From: Craterostigma plantagineum
Taxonomy: Eukaryota > Streptophyta > Magnoliopsida > Lamiales > Linderniaceae
Direction of reading: 5' to 3'
Length of the DNA stretch: 64,000 nt
Assembly (NCBI GenBank): GCA_027422505.1
Contig: JAPQWV010000017.1
Location: 14,447,501 to 14,511,500 of the forward strand
In this document: piece by piece, positions 56,198-64,000 of the stretch
How the letters are laid out: the number at the start of each line of letters is the position of its first letter
How positions within the stretch are numbered: position 1 is the first letter of the stretch
The notes under the pieces: model-generated
Told to the model about the DNA's origin: nothing
Databases searched by the model: none
What the model saw: only the letters and a program-made list of their open reading frames with translations
Translations under genes and position numbers: made by a program

Positions 56198-59100
56198 CCA
56201 GTCATGGAATAACGACAAATTTTGATGCGACCTAAGATCGAAACAGTTTCAATTTCTGTAACAGATCGTTCTACTTTATTGGCGACCTAAGATCGAATGT
56301 TGAGGTTATTGATAATGGAATACCGAAGAATTTTTTATGGGAAGTATTGGAACGTTTGTCAATTAAAAAGCTGGTTGGTAATACTTCATTTATTCTGAGT
56401 AACAATTCATGCATTCTGGGTAACACATCATTAAGAACATTCTAGAGGTTCTAGATTGTCAGAGATATTAACAGTACAATAACTTAATATTACCACATTG
56501 CCTGCAAATAGTATACCACATGTCTGATAAAACATAACAATATAAACAAAGGTTATAACACATGGTAGCTACAAGAACCACAAAATAGCTAATCAATACC
56601 ACATTACTATTTCGATCGTTCATAAATTCATTTCGTTGGGATGTATAAGATTGACATTCATGGAAATGGATGATATGATGAAGCTAAATCACAAAATTTC
56701 ATTAAAAGACATGTTTTGCGAATGTTGATTTCAATATGTGGAAGTTGAGATCAAAAGTCATGTAAACACATCTCTTCTTTCACAAATATACTAGTATCTC
56801 TTTTGATGAGACATAACGTTATGAAGTCCATCACAAACGTATCCCTTAAAATGTTTTTATTCAAAGGAACATGATACGCCCGATTTGATCATGCGTAAAA
56901 GCTAGTTTCACCCGATTTGTGAATCCCTCAAAGTCACCCGATTTGTTAAATATCAAGCCTCGTTTCGCCCGATTGGTTATCTAATGGACCCAAGTTTCGA
57001 CCGAATGGTGTGTTACCCGATTCCAAAATCGCCGAGCACTCAACACATCACCAAATCGCCCGATTCCTTGGTCTGCAATTGCCCAATTCATCAAACTCAC
57101 AATCGGTCGATTTCATTTGCATCACTTTCACTTTCGATCGATTTCATCATGTATCATGCATCAGTCGATTTCACTTTTGCCGAGTCGTTCACCCCATTCA
57201 CAAATCGCCCGATTTGAGGTGTATACAATTCATGAGTCGTCCGATCCTATAATTTAATTTCTAGTTTCGATCAAAACACTTGGTTCTATACCTATCATTC
57301 ATTCGTCCGATTCAACTCACTTAATTTTCAAATCGTCCGATTGTTAATGTGGCTTGCTACATTCAATCGAAAGTCTAACTCCAGCTACTCTTATATGCTT
57401 TCTTCTTCCTAAATTCGATTTCTACCTTACCAATCTTCCCAGACATAACATACCCGAATCTAAACAATCACGTTAGCTGGATTTATACTTAAAATCCTTG
57501 AAATCTAAAACTTGTTTAAGATCTAAGCAGATGATATTCTCGTGCTTAATAATTCTTAACACATGCTTCTACCTATTTAAAAACATGAAATTACGGTAAT
57601 AAAATTATACCTAGTCCAAGCTAGAATTCGATCTTTGCTTGTTCAAGCTCCTCCTTCTCTCTCAATTCTCAGTTCTCGATAGTTAACAAAGTAGGTGTTT
57701 ATCTTTCTTATTCTACCACTTGCATGTAATTATTGATAAAAGACAAAAGACTTTAACCTAATCCTCATCTTTAGATCTCGTAAGGTGCATAGTTATATTA
57801 CTAAAGACATTTTCTTCTTTGTCAAAGTGCTCAATACTATGCCTTACTATTTCAACATTTATTAAATTACAAAAATCTCCTCCCTTGACTCCCCATAATT
57901 TCGCAAATTACCACTATCGAAATTCAATACCACTCATTTCCTTTTTCCTGAAATCACCTTTCTAAAAATCATTCTACTTAATATCGAAATTCTTCATAAA
58001 TTCGATATTCCTCATTAAATCAGTATTCGCATAAACTCATAATAGATAAATATAAAATATGCAGTCATATAAGCATATAATATGCATGCAAATTTATTGG
58101 CCAGCTTACTCACGGGACCCGGGTATTACACCAGTCATGGAATAACGACAAATTTTGATGCGACCTAAGATCGAAACAGTTTCAATTTCTGTAACAGATC
58201 GTTCGACTTTATTGGCGACCTAAGATCGAATGTTGAGGTTATTGATAATGGAATACCGAAAAATTTTTTATGGGAAATATTGGAACATTTGTCAATTAAA
58301 AAGCTGGTTGGTAATACTTCATTTATTCTGAGTAACAATTCATGCATTCTGGGTAACACATCATTAAGAACATTCTAGAGGTTCTAGATTGTCAGAGATA
58401 TTAACAGTACAATAACTTAATATTACCACATTGCCTGCAAATAGTATACCACATGTCTGATAAAAAATAACAATATAAACAAAGGATATAACATATTTGT
58501 AGCTACAAGAACCACAAAATAGCTAATTAATACCACATTACTATTTCGATTAATTTCGTTCATAAATTCATTTCGTTGAGATTGTCATTCATGGAAATGG
58601 ATGATATGATGAAGCTAAATCACAGAATTTCATTAAAAGACATGTTTTGCGAATGTTGATTTCAATATGTGGAAGTTGAGATCAAAAGTCATGTAAACAC
58701 ATATCTCTTCTTTCACAAATATACTAGTATCTCTTTTGATGAGACATAACGTTATGAAGTCCATCACAAACGTATCTCTTAAAATGTTTTTACTCAAAGG
58801 GACATGATATGCCAGATTTGATCATGCGTAAAAGCTAGTTTCACCCGATTTGTGAATCCCTCAAAGTCGCCCGATTTGTTAAACATCAAGCCTCGTTTCG
58901 CCCGATTGGTTATCTAATGGACCCAAGTTTCGACCGAATGGTGTGTTACCCGATTCCAAAATTGCCGAGCACTCAACACATCACCAAATCGCCCGATTCC
59001 TTGGTCTCCAATTGCCCAATTCATCAAACTCACAATCGGTCGATTTCATTTGCATCACTTTCACTTTCGATCGATTTCATCATGTATCATGCATCGGTCG

Positions 59101-62100
59101 ATTTCACTTTCGCCGAGTCGTTCACATTCATGAATCGCCCAATTTGAGGTGTATACAATTCATGAGTCGCCCGATCGTATAATTTAATTTCTAGTTTCGA
59201 TCAAAACTCTAAGTTCTATACCTATCATTCATTCGTCCGATTCAACTCACTCAATTTTCAAATCGTCCGATTGTTAATGTGGCTTGCTACATTCAATCGG
59301 AAGTCTAACTCCAACTACTCTAATCTGCTTTCTTCTTCCTATATTCGATTTCTACCTTACCAATCTTCCCAGACATAACATACCCGAATCTAAACAATCA
59401 TGTTAGTTTGAATTTATACTTAAAATCCTTCAAATCTAAAACTTGTTTAAGATCTGAGCAGATGATATTCTCGTGCTTAATAATTCTTAACACATGCTTC
59501 TACCTAAGTAAAAACATGAAATTACGGTAATAAAATTATACCTACTCCAAGCTAGAATTCGATCTTTGCTTGTTCAAGCTCCTCCTTCTCTCCCAATTCT
59601 CAGTTCTCGATAGTTAACAAAGTAGGTGTTTATCTTTCTTATTCTACCACTTGCATGTAATTATTGATAAAAGACAGAAGACTTTAACATAATCCTCATC
59701 TTTAAATCCCGTAAGGTGCATAGTTATATTACTAAAGACATTTTCTTCTTTATCAAAGTGCTCAATACTATGCCTTACTATTTCAACATTTATTAAATTA
59801 CAAAAATCTCCTCCCTTGACTCCCCAAAATTTCGCAAATTACCACTATCGAACTTCAATACCTCTCGTTTCCTTTTTTCCTGAAATCACCTTTCTAAAAA
59901 TCATTCTACTTAATATCGAAATTCTTCATAAATTCGATATTCCTCATTAAATTAGTATTCGTATAAACTCGTAATAGATAAATATAAAATAACAGTCATA
60001 TAAGCACGTAATATGCATGCAAATTTATTGGCCAGCTTACTCACGAGACCCGGGTATTACACCAGTCATGGAATAACGATGCGACCTAAGATCGAAACAT
60101 TTTCAATTTCTGTAACAGATCGTTCTACTTTATTGGCGACCTAAGATCGAATGTTGAGGTTATTGATAATGGAATACCGAAGAATTTTTTATGGGAAGTA
60201 TTGGAACGTTTGTCAATTAAAAAGCTGGTTGGTAATACTTCATTTATTCTGAGTAACAATTCATGCATTCTGGGTAACACATCATTAAGAACATTCTAGA
60301 GGTTCTAGATTGTCAGAGATATTAACAGTACAATAACTTAATATTACCACATTGCCTGCAAATAGTATACCACATGTCTGATAAAACATAACAATATAAA
60401 CAAAGGTTATAACACATGGTAGCTACAAGAACCACAAAATAGCTAATCAATACCACATTACTATTTCGATCGTTCATAAATTCATTTCGTTGGGATGTAT
60501 AAGATTGACATTCATGGAAATGGATGATATGATGAAGCTAAATCACAAAATTTCATTAAAAGACATGTTTTGCGAATGTTGATTTCAATATGTGGAAGTT
60601 GAGATCAAAAGTCATGTAAACACATCTCTTCTTTCACAAATATACTAGTATCTCTTTTGATGAGACATAACGTTATGAAGTCCATCACAAACGTATCTCT
60701 TAAAATGTTTTTATTCAAAGGGACATGATACGCCAGATTTGATCATGCGTAAAAGCTAGTTTCACCCGATTTGTGAATCCCTCAAAGTCGCCCGATTTGT
60801 TAAACATCAAGCCTCGTTTCGCCCGATTGGTTATCTAATGGACCCAAGTTTTGACCGAATGGTGTGTTACCCGATTCCAAAATCGCCGGGCACTCAACAC
60901 ATCGCCAAATCGCCCGATTCCTTGGTCTCCAATTGCCCAATTCATCAAACTCACAATCGGTCGATTTCATTTGCATCACTTTCAATTTCGATCGATTTCA
61001 TCATGTATCATGCATCGGTTGATTTCACTTTGGCCGAGTCGTTCACATTCACGAATCGCCCAATTTGAGGTGTATACAATTCATGAGTCGCCTGATCGTA
61101 TAATTTAATTTCTAGTTTCGATCAAAACTCTAAGTTCTATACCTATCATTCATTCGTCCGATTCAACTCACTTAATTTTCAAATCGTCCGATTGTTAATG
61201 TGGCTTGCTACATTCAATCGGAAGTCTAACTCCAACTACTCTAATCTGCTTTCTTCTTCCTTTATTCAATTTCTACCTTACCAATCTTCCCAGACATAAC
61301 ATACCCGAATCTAAACAATCATGTTAGTTTGAATTTATACTTAAAATCCTTCAAATCTAAAACTTGTTTAAGATCTAAGCAGATGATATTCTCGTGCTTA
61401 ATAATTCTTAACACATGCTTCTACCTAAGTAAAAACATGAAATTACGGTAATAAAATTATACCTACTCCAAGCTAGAATTCGATCTTTGCTTGTTCAAGC
61501 TCCTCCTTCTCTCCCAATTCTCAGTTCTCGATAGTTAACAAAGTAGGTGTTTATCTTTCTTATTCTACCACTTGCATGTAATTGATAAAAGACAAAAGAC
61601 TTTAACATAATCCTCATCTTTAAATCCCGTAAGGTGCATAGTTATATTACTAAAGACATTTTCTTCTTTATCAAAGTGCTCAATACTATGCCTTACTATT
61701 TCAACATTTATTAAATTACAAAAATCTCCTCCCTTGACTCCCCATAATTTCGCAAATTACCACTATCGAACTTCAATACCTCTCGTTTCCTTTTTTCCTG
61801 AAATCACCTTTCTAAAAATCATTCTACTTAATATCGAAATTCTTCATAAATTCGATATTCCTCATTAAATTAGTATTCGTATAAACTCGTAATAGATAAA
61901 TATAAAATAACAGTCATATAAGCACGTAATATGCATGCAAATTTATTGGCCAGCTTACTCACGAGACCCGGGTATTACACCAGTCATGGAATAACGATGC
62001 GACCTAAGATCGAAACATTTTCAATTTCTGTAACAGATCGTTCTACTTTATTGGCGACCTAAGATCGAATGTTGAGGTTATTGATAATGGAATACCGAAG

Positions 62101-64000
62101 AATTTATTATGGGAAATATTGGAACATTTGTCAATTAAAAAGCTGGTTGGTAATACTTCATTTATTCTGAGTAACAATTCATGCATTCTGGGTAACACAT
62201 CATTAAGAACATTCTAGAGATTCTAGATTGTCAGAGATAATAACAGTACAATAACTTAATATTACCACATTGCCTGCAAATAGTATACCACATGTCTGAT
62301 AAAAAATAACAATATAAACAATGGATATAACACATTTGTAGCTACAAGAACCACAAAATAGCTAATCAATACCACATTACTATTTCGATTAATTTCGTTC
62401 AAAAATTCATTTCGTTGGGATGTATAAGATTGACATTCATGGAAATGGATGATATGATGAAGCTAAATCACAAAATTTCATTAAAAGACATGTTTTGCGA
62501 ATGTTGATTTCAATATGTGGAAGTTGAGATCAAAAGTCATGTAAACACATATCTCTTCTTTCACAAATATACATCTCTTTTGATGAGACATAACGTTATG
62601 AAGTCCATCACAAACGTATCTCTTAAAATGTTTTTATTCAAAGGGACATGATACGCCAGATTTGATCATGCGTAAAAGCTAGTTTCACCCGATTTGTGAA
62701 TCCCTCAAAGTCGCCCGATTTGTTAAACATCAAGCCTCGTTTCGCCCGATTGGTTATCTAATGGACCCAAGTTTCGACCGAATGGTGTGTTACCCGATTC
62801 CAAAATCGCCGAGCACTCAACACATCGCCAAATCGCCCGATTCCTTGGTCTCCAATTGCCCAATTCATCAAACTCACAATCGGTCGATTTCATTTGCATC
62901 ACTTTCAATTTCGATCGATTTCATCATGTATCATGCATCGGTTGATTTCACTTTGGCCGAGTCGTTCACATTCACGAATCGCCCAATTTGAGGTGTATAC
63001 AATTCATGAGTCGCCTGATCGTATAATTTAATTTCTAGTTTCGATCAAAACTCTAAGTTCTATACCTATCATTCATTCGTCCGATTCAACTCACTTAATT
63101 TTCAAATCGTCCGATTGTTAATGTGGCTTGCTACATTCAATCGGAAGTCTAACTCCAACTACTCTAATCTGCTTTCTTCTTCCTATATTCAATTTCTACC
63201 TTACCAATCTTCCCAGACATAACATACCCGAATCTAAACAATCATTTTAGTTTGAATTTATACTTAAAATCCTTCAAATCTAAACTTGTTTAAGATCTAA
63301 GCAGATGATATTCTCGTGCTTAATAATTCTTAACACATGCTTCTACCTAAGTAAAAACATGAAATTACGGTAATAAAATTTTACCTACTCCAAGCTAGAA
63401 TTCGATCTTTGCTTGTTCAAGCTCCTCCTTCTCTCCCAATTCTCAGTTCTCGATAGTTAACAAAGTAGGTGTTTATCTTTCTTATTCTACCACTTGCATG
63501 TAATTGATAAAAGACAAAAGACTTTAACATAATCCTCATCTTTAAATCCCGTAAGGTGCATAGTTATATTACTAAAGACATTTTCTTCTTTATCAAAGTG
63601 CTCAATACTATGCCTTACTATTTCAACATTTATTAAATTACAAAAATCTCCTCCCTTGACTCCCCATAATTTCGCAAATTACCACTATCGAACTTCAATA
63701 CCTCTCGTTTCCTTTTTTCCTGAAATCACCTTTCTAAAAATCATTCTACTTAATATCGAAATTCTTCATAAATTCGATATTCCTCATTAAATTAGTATTC
63801 GTATAAACTCGTAATAGATAAATATAAAATAACAGTCATATAAGCACGTAATATGCATGCAAATTTATTGGCCAGCTTACTCACGAGACCCGGGTATTAC
63901 ACCAGTCATGGAATAACGACAAATTTTGATGCGACCTAAGATCGAAACATTTTCAATTTCTGTAACAGATCGTTCTACTTTATTGGCGACCTAAGATCGA
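55221..64000. repeat. LTR-derived satellite array, about 1.92-kb units, open at the right edge
   Basis: Units begin near 55221, 56888, 58821, 60742 and 62665. The landmark ATGGACCCAAG recurs at 55317, 56984, 58917, 60838 and 62761, giving spacings of 1667, 1933, 1921 and 1923. The first unit lacks about 270 bp around 55888, where the other units have AATTCTTAACACATGC... Each unit is roughly 1.2 kb of LTR 3' sequence, CCAGT, and about 690 bp of the sequence flanking the founder LTR. The fifth unit is cut at 64000. Open frames of 76-85 codons recur in each unit but follow from the repetition. Confidence 0.95.
56203..56887. repeat. Non-LTR part of the satellite unit (first copy)
   Basis: It starts inside the older tandem repeat (GCGACCTAAGATCGAAAC) and runs to the junction near 56880-56890 where LTR sequence resumes. 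Copies lie at about 58136-58820, 60067-60741 and 61987-62664, and one starts at 63906. They fall into two alternating variants. Confidence 0.9.

Noticed and set aside
55317..62991. 76-91 codon plus-strand open frames (M-D-P-S-F-D-R-M-V-C-Y..) recurring in every satellite unit, and a shared minus-strand 61-codon frame
   Set aside because: They are conserved because the whole unit is repeated. They lie in LTR sequence, match no family, and variant positions show no clear coding bias.
55221..64000. CRISPR-like array, considered because of regular repetition
   Set aside because: Units are 1.9 kb with no spacer structure, and the DNA is plant nuclear. It is a satellite.
1..64000. Bacterial or organellar gene clusters, tRNA and rRNA genes
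   Set aside because: I saw no tRNA cloverleaf or rRNA core. The TGGTATCAGAGC sites are retrotransposon primer sites, not tRNA genes.

Overview
The window is nuclear DNA of a flowering plant, probably a eudicot. The evidence is spliced genes of plant-specific families (an LRB/POB1-type BTB gene, an LRK10L-type receptor kinase, a CDK-like kinase of the At1g54610/IBS1 group, kinesin-4, and a MIEL1/RCHY1-type E3 ligase) set among plant Ty3, Ty1/copia, LINE, hAT and MULE-like elements. I cannot name the species.

Most of the window is transposon. From left to right: nested Ty3 LTRs (1-4567); an AT-rich interval with a 78-bp tandem duplication; an LRB-type BTB pseudogene (6962-8826); a decayed Ty1/copia element (9189-15786); an LRK10L-like receptor kinase pseudogene cut in two by a 4.2-kb hAT transposon with a perfect 8-bp target duplication (16060-22129); a long-TIR MULE-like element (22.5-23.9 kb); a 273-bp TRIM element (25777-26049); a poorly recognised gag-like/LTR region (27.7-30.8 kb); duplicated kinesin-4 pseudogene blocks carrying a solo LTR and a non-autonomous hAT (30.8-36.3 kb); a remnant carrying an Ulp1-type protease, plus a copia fragment (36.3-40 kb); two further hAT-like remnants; a CDK-like pseudogene with a reverse-oriented LINE in its third intron (41806-48398); one apparently intact gene, the 11-exon minus-strand CHY/RING E3 ligase (48652-50873); a MITE; an older tandem array with a unit of about 0.46-0.60 kb (52.7-54.0 kb); and a 2.15-kb solo LTR that landed in that array and then seeded a satellite of about 1.92 kb per unit, which runs off the right edge (55221-64000).

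The E3 ligase is the only gene I can assemble without a lesion: 810 bp of CDS over 11 exons with canonical introns. Every other host-gene relic has at least one frameshift, nonsense codon or insertion. No operon-like or defence-like system is visible. The most unusual features are the LTR-derived satellite with an alternating two-unit pattern in its non-LTR part, the density of short TCGA-centred palindromes inside several LTRs, and a set of insertions whose history can be read directly because target duplications, or duplicated empty sites, survive.
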